From Cyanobacterium aponinum PCC 10605 (GTDB lineage: Bacteria; Cyanobacteriota; Cyanobacteriia; Cyanobacteriales; Cyanobacteriaceae), in NCBI RefSeq assembly GCF_000317675.1, contig NC_019776.1, positions 806,001-870,000 of the forward strand: a stretch of DNA of 64,000 nt, given 5' to 3'. The notes beneath the pieces were generated by a model, which was not told where the DNA came from, searched no databases, and saw nothing but the letters and a program-made list of their open reading frames with translations. Within the stretch, counting starts at the first letter, position 1; each line of letters opens with the position of its first letter. The position numbers were made by a program, and so were the translations under genes. Of the stretch, positions 1-8,955 are shown piece by piece.

Positions 1-335
1 AAAAGACGATAAAAAACTTTACGCCCTCGTTTCTGATAAGAGACTAAACGCATTGCTTTTAAGGTGCGCAGTTGATGAGAAACTGCTGATTCTGTCATAT
101 CTAATGTTGCGGCTAAGTCACAAACACATAATTCTTGTTTAGCTAAAACGGAAAGAATTCTTAAACGATTGGGGTCTCCGAGTAGACTGAAAAACTCAGC
201 CATTTTTTGTGCTTTTTCAGAGCTTAAAATTTGTCCTTTGAATGTATCGATAAACTCTGAGTCAAGGGAGTGAGGGGTGCAAGGAATTAAATCTTCTTTT
301 ATTGTATTAGTATTTATTTTATCTGATACCTTCAT
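1..335 (-). CDS. ArsR/SmtB-family metal-sensing repressor (3' end off the left edge)
   Basis: The reverse strand from ATG at 335 reads about 111 residues before the window ends, so the C-terminus is missing. A winged-helix DNA-binding domain of the ArsR/SmtB type is clear: [12 protein letters not shown] (helix 2), ELCVCDLAA (helix 3) and [15 protein letters not shown]-like recognition helix (here [15 protein letters not shown]). The CVC in helix 3 together with Cys and His in the N-terminal arm is the arrangement of cyanobacterial ZiaR/CzrA-like sensors that bind Zn, Cd, As or Pb and release DNA. The alpha-5 metal site cannot be judged because it is beyond the edge. A target, such as a metal efflux ATPase, should lie to the left. 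This frame was read directly from the sequence. Confidence 0.88.
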   Translation of the reverse strand, partial: MKVSDKINTNTIKEDLIPCTPHSLDSEFIDTFKGQILSSEKAQKMAEFFSLLGDPNRLRILSVLAKQELCVCDLAATLDMTESAVSHQLRTLKAMRLVSYQKRGRKVFYRL

Positions 336-393
336 TCTCTCTGATTGGGATTGGTTTATTTTATATTATTCTAACCTCTTTTAAGGTTAGCCC

Positions 394-906
394 TTAACAA
401 AAACCTTTATCGGAAGTTTTTCCAGCATGATATAAACCTAATTGATAGTATTTAAGAGCGTGTTGAATTAAGTTTTGGGTTTCTTCTTCGTTCACATCTC
501 TAATTTTTTTTGCTGGAATGCCAACCATTAAAGAATGAGACGGAACATCTTTTGTTACAACACATCCAGCTCCTATAATTGAACCTTCTCCTACAGTTAC
601 TCCATTTAAAATAATTGCTCCAATACCAATTAAACAACCCTTCTTGATATGGGCAGAATGAATAACTGCCCTATGGCCAACGGTAACATAATCTTCTAGG
701 ATGGTTTCTTGGTGAGGATCTCCGTGTATAATAGCTCCATCTTGAATGTTAGTGTAAGCCCCTATTTTTATTTTTTCTACATCTCCTCTAACCACAGCAG
801 AATACCAAATACTTGCTCCTTCCCCAATAGTTACTTGCCCCATAACTGAGGCATTCTCTGCTATAAAAGCGGCTTGGGTAAAACTATTGATATTTAGTTG
901 TTTCAT
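394..906 (-). CDS. Gamma-carbonic-anhydrase-like hexapeptide-repeat protein
   Basis: The 170-residue protein is a left-handed beta-helix of the gamma-CA/YrdA/PaaY group. Hexapeptide repeats run from about residue 15 to 135 (VTIGEGASIW, IGAYTNIQDGAIIHG, VTVGHRAVIHSAHI, IGIGAIILNG, IGAGCVVTKDVP). Three conserved metal-ligand histidines sit in the IIHGDPH, VGHRAVIH and HSAHI segments, and Arg and Asp in VVRGDV fit the family. The C-terminal helix closes the trimer. Family members are trimeric Zn/Fe proteins; some are true carbonic anhydrases and others acyltransferase-like, so the reaction is not certain. It is transcribed in the same direction as the upstream-lying ArsR gene, with about 60 bp between them. 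Confidence 0.88.
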   Translation of the reverse strand: MKQLNINSFTQAAFIAENASVMGQVTIGEGASIWYSAVVRGDVEKIKIGAYTNIQDGAIIHGDPHQETILEDYVTVGHRAVIHSAHIKKGCLIGIGAIILNGVTVGEGSIIGAGCVVTKDVPSHSLMVGIPAKKIRDVNEEETQNLIQHALKYYQLGLYHAGKTSDKGFC

Positions 907-1430
907 GTAGTACCTGTGAGATTAATGGGTTACAAGATGATAAGATAAAATCTATTTAACAATAAGTTTTCTTTGAGTGAGTGATTATTCAAGAGAAACC
1001 TAATCTGATTGTCTCACAATGGCGTGAGTTTCGTCGATAAATAGATCTAAATTAAATAAAAAAAGTTCGTAGTTGCCTCTTGAGGGGCTGAAAACGTTCT
1101 TGAAATTAGGGCTTCAGCCCTAACTACTAACTGAGCCTATTTTACGTTTAACTAAGTGACGTTATTTAGTCATAGCTTGAGTTATTTATTGTTTTTGTCA
1201 AAATCTGTTGATTTAAACTCAGAACCCCGTAACGCTTGCGAAACAAGAGCCTCGAAATCTCCTAACTCTGAACTCTGGTTCACTATTCTCTTTTATTTCC
1301 TCAGTGAGTATAGAATAAAAAAGATAATTAGTTATTACTGTAAGAAAAAATAAATTATATTGATAGCTTGCAGTTTATGACTTTTAATTATTGTTATTTT
1401 ATCTTTTACTTACTTTGATATTATCTGATT
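907..1430. other. Intergenic region with a GGGCTNNAGCCC palindrome
   Basis: No convincing gene. An open frame at 1156-1353 has a low-complexity, poorly coding translation and no RBS. Positions 1108-1121 carry a palindrome (AGGGCT-tc-AGCCCT) followed by CTAACTACTAA. The same core followed by TNACTACGAGCC occurs inside the two 80 bp MITE-3 elements, so this is probably a worn fragment of that family without its ends. It also holds the promoter of the rightward GNAT gene. Confidence 0.55.
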
Positions 1431-2033
1431 GTGCAATCATCTTGGTTTGAGTATCCAAAATTATTTTTTAATCCTATGAGGGATTATGCCCCTTCCCCTA
1501 CTATCTTTCGTCAAGCAACTTTAGATGATGTGGAAGGAATTGCAGAGGTTTTGACTTTAAGTTTTAATCATTTTAATGAGGTTACTTTTTGGGTTTATCC
1601 TTTAATAAAAATTGGTGTCTGTCAAGATTTACGCAAACGCCTACAAAATAATGAGAAAGAAAATATTTGCCTAATTGCTGTTTTTATTAACAATACTGAG
1701 GGAAAGGTTAATCAGGAAATTTTAGGTACTGTTGAACTGTCTTTTCGAGAAAACTATCGTTGGGCAAAAAAAGAAAAATATGCCTATATTGCCAATTTAG
1801 CAGTACGAGAAAATTGTCGTCGTCAAGGTATTGCTAGTCAATTATTGTCTCGCTGTGAACAAATTGCCCAGGAAAATAATTATTCTCATGTTTATCTTCA
1901 TGTTTTAGCTAGTAATCATAAAGCCCGAAAGTTATATCTCAATAATGGCTATACTATTCAACAGGTAGAAACGGATTTATTTAGTTTATTTATACCTAGC
2001 CAACGGCGTTTACTACTGACTAAATCTTTATGA
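1431..2033 (+). CDS. GNAT-family N-acetyltransferase
   Basis: The 200-residue frame opens at GTG 1431; an ATG at residue 16 (MRDYAPSP) is an alternative start. From about residue 25 it follows the GNAT fold: IFRQATLDDVEGIAEVL (beta1-alpha1), then a long insert, YAYIANLAVRENCRRQGIASQLLSRCE, which is the acetyl-CoA loop (R/Q-x-x-G-x-A), and VYLHVLASNHKARKLYLNNGY in motif B. It resembles the chloroplast/cyanobacterial GNAT group, whose substrates include protein N-termini, lysines and small amines; the substrate here is unknown. The stop codon overlaps the start of the next gene by 4 bp (ATGA), which indicates translational coupling. Confidence 0.85.
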   Translation: MQSSWFEYPKLFFNPMRDYAPSPTIFRQATLDDVEGIAEVLTLSFNHFNEVTFWVYPLIKIGVCQDLRKRLQNNEKENICLIAVFINNTEGKVNQEILGTVELSFRENYRWAKKEKYAYIANLAVRENCRRQGIASQLLSRCEQIAQENNYSHVYLHVLASNHKARKLYLNNGYTIQQVETDLFSLFIPSQRRLLLTKSL

Positions 2034-2485
2034 ATGGCACTGAATGCGATCGCATCCAAGAAAATAGTTTAGAACAATTTTTGAAACATAAACAACTTTT
2101 AGTGATTAATCCTCGGAAAAAAAATGGTTTAATTCTAATTAAGACCTATTATGCTGAATTTGCAGGACCGGGGGCAATTATTGGGGGATGTTTTGATCAA
2201 GACTTAGTTAATGCGATTCCCGTTGGTAATTTATCTTTAATTCAAGCCAGTAATTTTCAGGAAAGACAAAGGGCATATTTAATCCGCCGACAATGGGTTA
2301 AACTGATCAAACAAATAACAGATAACCCCATCCCTCGCCAAAGAGCGCAGGTAATACTTAATCAATTTGAGCATTGGTTTGATTCAGAAACGGCAGAAAA
2401 AGTTAGTGATGAAGTTTTTGCTTCCATCGTGGGTGTTTTTCCCGAAACCATTAAAAAAGCAAGAGATTTAGTTAATCGTCTTTAG
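2030..2485 (+). CDS. Conserved hypothetical protein coupled to the GNAT gene
   Basis: I do not recognise a function for this 151-residue protein. It starts at an ATG overlapping the GNAT stop by 4 bp, so the two form a two-gene operon. The sequence is soluble, with no membrane segment. Its middle (KNGLILIKTYYAEFAGPGAIIGGCFDQDLVNAIPVGNLSL) looks like a compact alpha/beta domain, and the C-terminal half is helical and basic (ERQRAYLIRRQWVKLIKQI). A HIP1 octamer lies in the first codons. The 3' end overlaps the convergent pentapeptide gene by 14 bp, which supports the stop position. Confidence 0.6.
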   Translation: MNGTECDRIQENSLEQFLKHKQLLVINPRKKNGLILIKTYYAEFAGPGAIIGGCFDQDLVNAIPVGNLSLIQASNFQERQRAYLIRRQWVKLIKQITDNPIPRQRAQVILNQFEHWFDSETAEKVSDEVFASIVGVFPETIKKARDLVNRL

Positions 2486-3740
2486 CATCTTCACTTTCTA
2501 GGTTTTCTTGTTGACGACGAGAGGCAGTTAAACAGTCAGGAATACCTAAACAACCCCCCGGAATAGTTGAGCGAGTATATTCTCCACCCCAACAACAGCA
2601 ATAATAACGATTCTCCTCACTCAGATTTTTCACCCCTGTGAAATTAACTTTTTCAATTACCGCCCCTGTATATTCTCCAGTTTCAAAATTAGGAGCTTGG
2701 GTACGACTACGAGGACTAGCACTATGAAAATCACCATAAAATAAGCGAACTCCTTTCATATCCGCCCCTTGTAAATCTGCCTCATAAAGAATGGTACGAG
2801 CTAAATTGGTTTTGACTAAATCTGCCTTGCTTAAATCGGTGCGTACCATATTAGCCTCACTTAAATCAGTCCAACGTAAATCTTGTCCCATTAAATTACA
2901 TCCTGCCAACACTACTCCTAAATTAATTACCCTCATACCAAACTCTCTATCCTCTGCATAACCACCAGAACCATCTAAAATAGGTCTTCCTAGGTGACTA
3001 TCTCTTTTTAAAGGGGTAATTAAACGAGAACGAGATAAAAACCTTAAAATTTTTGCCTTTCCTGAACCATCCACACTACTTAAAATAGCGGCGGTTCGAC
3101 CTTCTGCGATCGCTCTTTCTTGAGGCCAATCTTCTAATAAGCCATCAGGTCCTAAAACCAATTCAGAAAGCCCTTGAAAATAAGCATCTATGGTTTGCTG
3201 TTGAGTAATACGATTTTGTTGAATGGTTAAATCTTTAGAAATTACATACTGTTGCCATGCCACATAAACCGCTAAAACTGCGATCATAATTTGCCCTAAA
3301 GCCCCTACCCAATCGGCCCAAGAACCAAATTCATCATATTTAAACTGATTTAACCAATTACCTACTGCGTGATAAACCCCTAAATAATTAAACAGAATCA
3401 AGGATGCGAGAATTAAACCCACCACCCCCACAACAGTTTGTCTTTCTTGAGGAGTAAGAAAAAACCGAATCCATTGGATTATATACGGTATTACTTGAAC
3501 TAAAGCAAGAGAAAAAGCCACAATAGACCCAATTACCCCTAACCAACTATTATCAAGTAAAATTCCCGCAAAAGAAATACCTAAACCAATGAGAATTTTT
3601 CCCGAATGTGAGGTTTTTGGTCTTTTTACATAGGTTAACTGTTTGGGAGGTATCAGAGTAGAATTAGAGTTATTATTTTCTATTTCTGAATTATTTTTGT
3701 CTAAAGATACATTTATTTCCTCTGATTGATGATCGTTCAT
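2472..3740 (-). CDS. Pentapeptide-repeat membrane protein
   Basis: The 422-residue protein has a polar, Asn/Ser-rich N-terminus (1-45) and about four hydrophobic helices: 47-63, 65-90, 100-125 and 145-165. A helical linker (QQYVISKDLTIQQNRITQQQTIDAYFQGL) follows, and pentapeptide repeats run from about residue 280 to 335 (A/L-D-L-S/T-x pattern: LRWTDLSEANMVRTDLSKADLVKTNL). The tail is rich in Cys (YYCCCWGGEY) and could bind metal. Pentapeptide-repeat proteins are very common in cyanobacteria and the fold rarely predicts function. The membrane half suggests a tethered right-handed beta-helix. It is convergent with the preceding gene, with overlapping 3' ends. Confidence 0.82.
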   Translation of the reverse strand: MNDHQSEEINVSLDKNNSEIENNNSNSTLIPPKQLTYVKRPKTSHSGKILIGLGISFAGILLDNSWLGVIGSIVAFSLALVQVIPYIIQWIRFFLTPQERQTVVGVVGLILASLILFNYLGVYHAVGNWLNQFKYDEFGSWADWVGALGQIMIAVLAVYVAWQQYVISKDLTIQQNRITQQQTIDAYFQGLSELVLGPDGLLEDWPQERAIAEGRTAAILSSVDGSGKAKILRFLSRSRLITPLKRDSHLGRPILDGSGGYAEDREFGMRVINLGVVLAGCNLMGQDLRWTDLSEANMVRTDLSKADLVKTNLARTILYEADLQGADMKGVRLFYGDFHSASPRSRTQAPNFETGEYTGAVIEKVNFTGVKNLSEENRYYCCCWGGEYTRSTIPGGCLGIPDCLTASRRQQENLESEDAKDD

Positions 3741-3866
3741 TTTTTACTTAATACTACGGCTAATTTTCTCTCCTAAAGATACAAAGAGAGCAAGGGTATT
3801 TTAACAGTTTTTTATTCTCGAAATTCAAGCATCTTAAAGTCAAATTAACTTGAACTTAATTTGTTG

Positions 3867-4124
3867 TTATTGTTTTTTATAATCGGGCGAAATTGCCCCT
3901 CTTAATAAGCCTTCTACACTAATATCTTCGTCTATTTCCTCCCAATGAATACCATAGCCTCTTCCACATATTTGCCAATTATTTAATTGTTGTTTACTAA
4001 CATTAAATAAACGGGGAAAGCATGCCAATGGTGCTTTTATTGTGCGTCCATTCATAATTTCTACTGCTAAATCATCATCATCTATGATGACATTTTTAAC
4101 TCTTAAGTCAACTAAAATACTCAT
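3867..4124 (-). CDS. DUF2442 family small protein
   Basis: The 85 residues match the DUF2442 pattern: a short N-terminal strand pair (VKNVIIDDDDLAVEIMNGRTIKAPLACFPRL), a helix (NVSKQQLNNW), the core GRGYGIHWEEIDEDISVEGLL, and a short tail. DUF2442 proteins are usually encoded next to DUF4160 genes and the pair has been suggested to act as a toxin-antitoxin-like module; that role is not established. Here the DUF4160 partner lies immediately upstream, overlaps this start by 17 bp and is interrupted by a stop codon, so this gene may be an orphan. Confidence 0.82.
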   Translation of the reverse strand: MSILVDLRVKNVIIDDDDLAVEIMNGRTIKAPLACFPRLFNVSKQQLNNWQICGRGYGIHWEEIDEDISVEGLLRGAISPDYKKQ

Positions 4125-4341
4125 TCCATGCCTCCAAAAACATAATTTTATTTGATTCTACCATTGCTTGTATTTTTCGTAATTCTTTTCCTGAAAATCC
4201 AATGTTTCTCGCTAAAAAGACAGGAGATAACTAAAATTTTGCCGATAAATTGTCTTTGTCCACATGAATACGAGGAGGCTCATTTGGTTCATGACTATAA
4301 AAATAAAAACGATAACCTTTATATCTTAAGATAGTTGGCAT
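4108..4341 (-). pseudogene. DUF4160 gene with an in-frame amber stop (TGG to TAG)
   Basis: Read on the reverse strand from ATG 4341, the frame starts MPTILRYKGYRFYFYSHE and continues through PNEPPRIHVDK to SAKF, then hits TAG at 4231-4233. The same frame continues without any shift as LSPVFLARNIGFSGKELRK and ends at EAWNEYFS before TGA at 4108. DUF4160 proteins have this layout, with Trp after AKF, so a single TGG to TAG change explains the stop at codon 37 of 77. The rest of the frame is intact and its 3' end overlaps the DUF2442 start by 17 bp, the usual gene order for the pair. Amber read-through or a sequencing error are alternatives to true decay. Confidence 0.85.
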
Positions 4342-4350
4342 TTTAACATA

Positions 4351-4569
4351 ACCTCAGTTCGGTTTAAGAATATCGGAAAAGGATAGGTGTCAGGTGTCAG
4401 GTTTCAGGTTACAGGTGTTAAAGTGATGAGAGGATGCGAGGGGAAGTAGGGGCTTGGGGTTTTGGGGTGTAACGTCAGTTCGGGTTAAGGCCATTTTATT
4501 CTTATTTCTAAGAAGCTATAAGGTTTTCTGACCACAAGATAATGCTTTCAGCTTATCCAAAACTCAGGT
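4351..4569 (+). mobile_element. MITE-1, copy A (219 bp, non-autonomous)
   Basis: The element begins ACCTCAGTTCGG and ends CCAAAACTCAGGT, so the ends form an imperfect inverted repeat (ACCTCAGTT / AACTCAGGT). It is flanked by the 7 bp direct repeat TAACATA (4344-4350 and 4570-4576). A nearly identical copy in opposite orientation lies at 19101-19327 and a diverged copy at 61610-61815. It encodes no protein. Inside, positions about 4387-4420 are a tandem array of 7 bp units (GTGTCAG, GTTTCAG). No transposase with these ends is visible in the window, so the mobilising enzyme is unknown. Confidence 0.75.
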
Positions 4570-4625
4570 TAACATAAATAGAAAGACATAGTCTTTATCA
4601 TATTTTAGGCACTACAGGTGATGGT

Positions 4626-4646
4626 GGGTTGAATATTATTCAACCC
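4626..4646 (-). terminator. Hairpin downstream of ddl
   Basis: GGGTTGAATA and TATTCAACCC form a 10 bp stem with a single-base centre, 13 bp after the ddl stop codon on the reverse strand. There is no U-run behind it, so it may be a transcript-end stabiliser rather than a classic terminator. An almost identical palindrome sits at the 3' end of gatA. Confidence 0.45.
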
Positions 4647-4658
4647 CGACAGTAATGG

Positions 4659-5705
4659 TTAATTATTTTGTGCTAAGGTAATCAACTTATCCAATAGTTG
4701 AGGAAAACCGATGCCAGATGCTTCCCATAATTTGGGATACATACTCAACGCAGTAAAGCCGGGTAAAGTATTGATTTCATTGATTAATACTTCTCCTGTT
4801 TCGGGTATATAGAAAAAGTCAACCCTACTTAATCCCCTTGAATCTACCGCTAAAAAGGCTTTTATTGCCATTTCTCTGATGGTTTCACTAATATTGTTGG
4901 GAATATCAGCCGGAATGATCAAACTGGCTAATCCGTCAGTATATTTGGTCGTATAATCATAAAAATCGGCATTATAGGTAATTTCTCCTACCACAGAGGC
5001 ACTAGGGTTATCATTACCTAAGACTGCACACTCTACCTCTCTTGCTTTCACTCCTGCTTCTACTATCACCCTACGATCCAAATTAGCGGCCTCGTCTAAG
5101 GCTTTTTCTAATTCTGCTCTATTTTTAGCTTTACTAATACCCACCGATGAGCCTAAATTGGCAGGTTTTACAAAACAAGGATAACCTAATTCAGCTTCGA
5201 GGCGATCGCACACTTTAGGAAATACGCAAGGACTAGAAAATATTTCACTGCGATTAACGGCGATATATTTAACTTGGGGTAAACCTGCACAGGCAAAAGC
5301 GTTTTTCATGGCGATTTTGTCCATTCCAACGGCTGAACCTAAAACCCCGGCACCCACGAAGGGAACTTCCATGAGAGTGAGTAAACCTTGTACTGTACCA
5401 TCCTCACCATTAGGACCATGCAAAATCGGGAAAAAAACTTCTATTTCACCACATTCTTCAGGAAAATGCCAATTTTTCTTAGTATCTTTTTCCACTGGTT
5501 TGGGTTCACCACTTTTTAAAATACCTTCCGCTACTTCTTTACCCCACCAATTACCTGCTTGGTCAATATATAAGGGTATGACCTCATATTTTTCTCTATT
5601 TTCTTCCACTGAAAACCCAAGGGCGATCGCCCTTGCAGAGGTAATAGAAACTTGATGTTCGCCAGATTTGCCACCGAATAATAAACCGATTTTTAATTTT
5701 GTCAT
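4659..5705 (-). CDS. ddl: D-alanine--D-alanine ligase
   Basis: This cytoplasmic ATP-grasp ligase joins two D-Ala for peptidoglycan precursors. The 348-residue length is normal. The sequence shows the N-terminal [20 protein letters not shown], the [35 protein letters not shown] substrate/ATP segment, [17 protein letters not shown] (ATP-grasp loop), and the C-terminal [27 protein letters not shown] carrying the Mg ligands Asp, Glu and Asn. ATG 5705 begins directly before the conserved strand, so the start is secure. It stands alone, with gatA upstream in the same direction about 170 bp away. A HIP1 octamer sits inside the ORF. Confidence 0.97.
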   Translation of the reverse strand: MTKLKIGLLFGGKSGEHQVSITSARAIALGFSVEENREKYEVIPLYIDQAGNWWGKEVAEGILKSGEPKPVEKDTKKNWHFPEECGEIEVFFPILHGPNGEDGTVQGLLTLMEVPFVGAGVLGSAVGMDKIAMKNAFACAGLPQVKYIAVNRSEIFSSPCVFPKVCDRLEAELGYPCFVKPANLGSSVGISKAKNRAELEKALDEAANLDRRVIVEAGVKAREVECAVLGNDNPSASVVGEITYNADFYDYTTKYTDGLASLIIPADIPNNISETIREMAIKAFLAVDSRGLSRVDFFYIPETGEVLINEINTLPGFTALSMYPKLWEASGIGFPQLLDKLITLAQNN

Positions 5706-5853
5706 TTTTAATTAACTGTCGTGCGTTTAAATTGATTGCTTAAGGTAGGGAATGGGGAATAGGCAACAGGCAATAATCAAAGTGTAGAATGTAGAGCAAA
5801 AAAACTCTCCCCACTCTCTACTCCCCTACTTTTAAAAACTCCCTACTCCATAA

Positions 5854-5873
5854 GGGTTGAATATATTCAACCC
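5854..5873 (-). terminator. Perfect 20 bp palindrome at the gatA 3' end
   Basis: The palindrome (GGGTTGAATA / TATTCAACCC) starts 4 bp after the gatA stop codon. It is the same palindrome as at 4626-4646 with one centre base removed. Both follow stop codons of leftward genes, which suggests a repeated 3'-end hairpin; a bidirectional terminator is possible but there is no strong T-run. Confidence 0.45.
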
Positions 5874-5877
5874 CTAT

Positions 5878-7326
5878 TTACAAACTAGGATTTTGATTGT
5901 GCCAATCAGTTACTTGTTGATAAGCATAACCCACCTTAAATAAAACATCTTCTCTCAAAACATTGCCAATTAATTGCATCCCGATGGGTAAATTATTCTC
6001 ATCAAAACCGCAAGGAAGACTCATCCCGGGTAAACCGGCTAAATTAACAGGAATAGTCATTAAATCAGATAAATACATACTAAGGGGATCATCAGTTTTT
6101 TCTCCAGCTTTAAATGCAGTAGTGGGAGAAGTCGGAGAAATTAACACGTCCACATCGTGAAAAGCGTTGTCAAAGTCTTGCTTAATTAAAGTTCTCACTT
6201 TTTGGGCTTTGAGGTAATAAGCATCGTAATAACCAGCCGATAGAGCATAAGTACCAAGCATAATCCGACGTTTCACTTCCGCACCAAAACCCTTTGCCCT
6301 AGTTTTGGTGTACATTTCTAAAAGATTATCCGCAGACTCGTCTCTAATGCCGTATTTAACCGCATCGTAACGGGCAAGGTTAGCACTGGCTTCTGAAGGG
6401 GCAATAATGTAATAAATAGGCAAACCGTAGCGAAAACGAGGGCAAGAAATTTCTTTCACCTGCGCCCCTAATTTTTCTAATTCTTTAATTGCCTGATTGA
6501 CTTTTTCGGCGACGATATTATCTAAACCATCGGAATAGGTTTCTTTGATTACCCCTACTTTTAAGCCTTTTAAATCTGTAGCAAATGATTGGGTATAGTC
6601 GGGGATTTCCACATTTAAACTGGTGGAGTCCTTACTATCATAACCTGCGATCGCGCCTAAAAGAATCGCCGTATCTTCCACTGTATGAGCAAAAGGGCCA
6701 ATTTGATCCAAAGAGGAGGCATAAGCCACTAAACCGAAGCGAGAAACCAAGCCATAGGTCGGTTTTAACCCCACTACCCCACAGAAAGAAGCAGGTTGAC
6801 GAATTGAGCCTCCAGTATCCGAACCGAGGGAGACAACACACTCATCCGCAGAAACCGCCGCCGCCGAACCACCAGACGAACCACCCGGCACTCTTTCAAT
6901 ATCCCAAGGATTAGCTGTGACTTGATAGCCAGAGTTTTCCGTAGAACTTCCCATGGCAAACTCATCTAAATTAGTTTTACCAACAATTACCGCCCCTTGA
7001 TCCCTTAATTTTTGGGTAACAGTGGATTCATAACTAGGGATAAAGTTTTCTAAAATTCTGGAGGCACAAGTGGTAGGAATGCCTTTTGTGGACATATTAT
7101 CTTTAATGGCGATGGGAATACCTGCTAAAACGCCAATTTCTTCACCACTAGCAACCTTTTCATCCACTTGTTTCGCTGTTTCTAAGGCTAAATCTGAGGT
7201 GACACATAAAAAACTTTTTAATTTTGGCTCTAATTCACCAATACGTTGTAAATATTCTTGAGTAATCTCAACGGCGGAGCGTTCTTTATTTTTAATCTGT
7301 TGATGTAATTTTTTTATAGAGGTCAT
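5878..7326 (-). CDS. gatA: Glutamyl-tRNA(Gln)/aspartyl-tRNA(Asn) amidotransferase subunit A
   Basis: GatA is the amidase subunit of GatCAB, which converts Glu-tRNA(Gln) into Gln-tRNA(Gln); cyanobacteria lack GlnRS and need it. The 482-residue protein has the amidase signature: [15 protein letters not shown] (catalytic Lys near residue 76), the Gly/Ser-rich [46 protein letters not shown] with the cis-Ser and catalytic Ser of the Ser-cisSer-Lys triad, and the C-terminal [18 protein letters not shown]. Start at ATG 7326 fits other GatA proteins. gatB and gatC are not in the window, as is usual for scattered cyanobacterial gat genes. Confidence 0.97.
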   Translation of the reverse strand: MTSIKKLHQQIKNKERSAVEITQEYLQRIGELEPKLKSFLCVTSDLALETAKQVDEKVASGEEIGVLAGIPIAIKDNMSTKGIPTTCASRILENFIPSYESTVTQKLRDQGAVIVGKTNLDEFAMGSSTENSGYQVTANPWDIERVPGGSSGGSAAAVSADECVVSLGSDTGGSIRQPASFCGVVGLKPTYGLVSRFGLVAYASSLDQIGPFAHTVEDTAILLGAIAGYDSKDSTSLNVEIPDYTQSFATDLKGLKVGVIKETYSDGLDNIVAEKVNQAIKELEKLGAQVKEISCPRFRYGLPIYYIIAPSEASANLARYDAVKYGIRDESADNLLEMYTKTRAKGFGAEVKRRIMLGTYALSAGYYDAYYLKAQKVRTLIKQDFDNAFHDVDVLISPTSPTTAFKAGEKTDDPLSMYLSDLMTIPVNLAGLPGMSLPCGFDENNLPIGMQLIGNVLREDVLFKVGYAYQQVTDWHNQNPSL

Positions 7327-7426
7327 GAATAATTTTTCTACTGTAGGTTATTTATAATTATTATTCAATGATTGTTGCTGAATTAACAATTAGAAATCAA
7401 GAATTAAACTAAACATTTCCGAAAAC

Positions 7427-8269
7427 TTAAGTTTGAGACAAAGTTACCACTCCTAATAAAATACAAGAAATACCAATCCATCTACCTTTGCTTATTTTTT
7501 CATGTAAGATGTATTTAGCTGATATGATAGTAATAAGATAACCAACTGCACTGGCAGGTCTAACAAAACTTAGATCATCCCAACTTAGTAGAGAAAGAAA
7601 CAGTAAAAGTGCGATCGCCTGACAAGAAACCCCTATAATAATATAAAGGTTGGTAAAAATTCCTACTACCCAACGAAAAATATCCTCCACAGCAAATTTT
7701 TTGAGGGTTGCGATTTGTCTCATTCCTTTGGCGTTTAATAAATCCCCCATACTATCTGCTAACACCATCACAATAACTCCTAACCAAACAGTAGGTAGAA
7801 AGACACCACTAGAAATAAATGCAAATACGGGGCTTACTTTATCCTTCGGTGTAACAGTGACATGAGAAGATAATTGTTTTAATTTTTTTTTCTCTCGATA
7901 CTGACTATAACCAACGATAAAAACCCCCACAGAAATAAAACCTGTAGCAAACCAACGTAAAAAAGAGACATTTTCCCCTAAAATTAACCATGCAAGTAAG
8001 GCATTACAGATATAACTAGAAGCATGAATCGGCAAAACATAGCTTAAATCCATTTTAGATACGGCAAATAGATAGATAAACCAAGAAATAGTAAGACTAC
8101 CTAAACCAAAATAAAAAAAAGGGGATGTAAATAAATAGTAAATGACATCAATGATGACATTTGGAGCGAAAGACGTTATTTCTCCATGAATTTTCATTGC
8201 TTCACTCAGGCAAACATCTCCCAAAACCTGAGTTATTACTAAAATTGTTAAGATTAGGGTATTTAACAC
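7427..8269 (-). CDS. DMT-superfamily (EamA-like) membrane transporter
   Basis: The 280-residue protein has ten predicted membrane helices in two five-helix halves joined by a basic loop near 125-145 (YREKKKLKQL). This is the EamA/DMT layout, with the typical half endings SYVLPIHASSYICNALLAWLILGENVS and DDLSFVRPASAVGYLITIISAKYILHEKIS. Family members export metabolites, amino acids or lipids; the substrate cannot be told from the sequence. It is divergent from hpnJ with about 690 bp between, so a hopanoid-related role is possible but only by position. TTG-initiated longer starts are not needed; the ATG at 8269 precedes a hydrophobic helix. Confidence 0.8.
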   Translation of the reverse strand: MLNTLILTILVITQVLGDVCLSEAMKIHGEITSFAPNVIIDVIYYLFTSPFFYFGLGSLTISWFIYLFAVSKMDLSYVLPIHASSYICNALLAWLILGENVSFLRWFATGFISVGVFIVGYSQYREKKKLKQLSSHVTVTPKDKVSPVFAFISSGVFLPTVWLGVIVMVLADSMGDLLNAKGMRQIATLKKFAVEDIFRWVVGIFTNLYIIIGVSCQAIALLLFLSLLSWDDLSFVRPASAVGYLITIISAKYILHEKISKGRWIGISCILLGVVTLSQT

Positions 8270-8955
8270 CTTTTACAAAAATTTGAGACGATTTTTTATT
8301 TTACGGCATTGCCCCGCAATTCTCGTCTTTGGAATAAAAAATAACTGTAACAAATTACGGTGAATTATTTAGAGAGTGGAAAAAGATACAATTTTGCTAA
8401 GAAAAGTTAACAAACCACCGTCAAAACCTCAAAAATTCCTAAAAAATTTATGTTTAAAGTATTAAGACGGCTATTGATGGAAGTATTCGCTTGAAAATCA
8501 GTACCTAAAAGTCTGTATTGCGGAGTTTCCATAGATAGGGATGAATGTAGTGCAAAATTAATCAAAAAAGTGGGGTTGGGCATCGCCTCACTCAAAAATG
8601 CTTGAGGGCTTTTGCCTTTAAGAAGCCCACGCCATAAATTTTTAATTTTGGCATTGGGAGTATATCACTATTGTTTAGCATTTTAGTGGCATGATAAATC
8701 ATCGGCTTTTTCTATTAAATACGAGTATATGTTTGCGTAACTCTTTGTATATTAATTAGCTACCAATTTTCTCATGCTCTAACTTTAATCTCTAAATTCT
8801 CTTATTTCCCCAGTAAACTCAAACATAAATCGTCTTATCTAAGATTTGTCTCTTCGATTAAGGTATATTTTTGATTAACAATTCTTGTAAATTTGCTCAG
8901 AATTGGTAGAAATTGTATTTAATACTTTTATTACAACAATAAATACTTGTTGACT
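8270..8955. other. Divergent promoter region between the DMT transporter and hpnJ
   Basis: About 690 bp with no gene I can support. A reverse-strand open frame at 8407-8595 (62 residues) has no RBS and no recognised family. Near the DMT start an inverted pair, AGACGA and TCGTCT, spans about 8287-8326. The last 200 bp before hpnJ are very AT-rich and should hold its promoter. Confidence 0.5.

Larger units (their letters stand above)
4342..4658. other. Intergenic region: MITE-1 copy A and a hairpin
   Basis: No gene. The stretch is almost filled by the MITE-1 element at 4351-4569, its flanking duplications (TAACATA at 4344-4350 and 4570-4576), and a hairpin at 4626-4646 downstream of the ddl stop codon. 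Confidence 0.8.

Noticed and set aside
1156-1353. Forward 65-residue open frame
   Set aside because: Low-complexity translation, no ribosome site, lies in a repeat-rich gap.
4152-4334. Forward 60-residue open frame
   Set aside because: It is the antisense of the DUF4160 pseudogene, whose reverse frame matches the family.
5308-5655. Forward 115-residue open frame opposite ddl
   Set aside because: Antisense shadow; ddl motifs are clear on the reverse strand.
6585-6965. Open frames antisense to gatA
   Set aside because: Shadow frames of a highly conserved gene.
8407-8595. Reverse 62-residue open frame upstream of hpnJ
   Set aside because: No recognised family, no ribosome site, base composition like the surrounding non-coding DNA.
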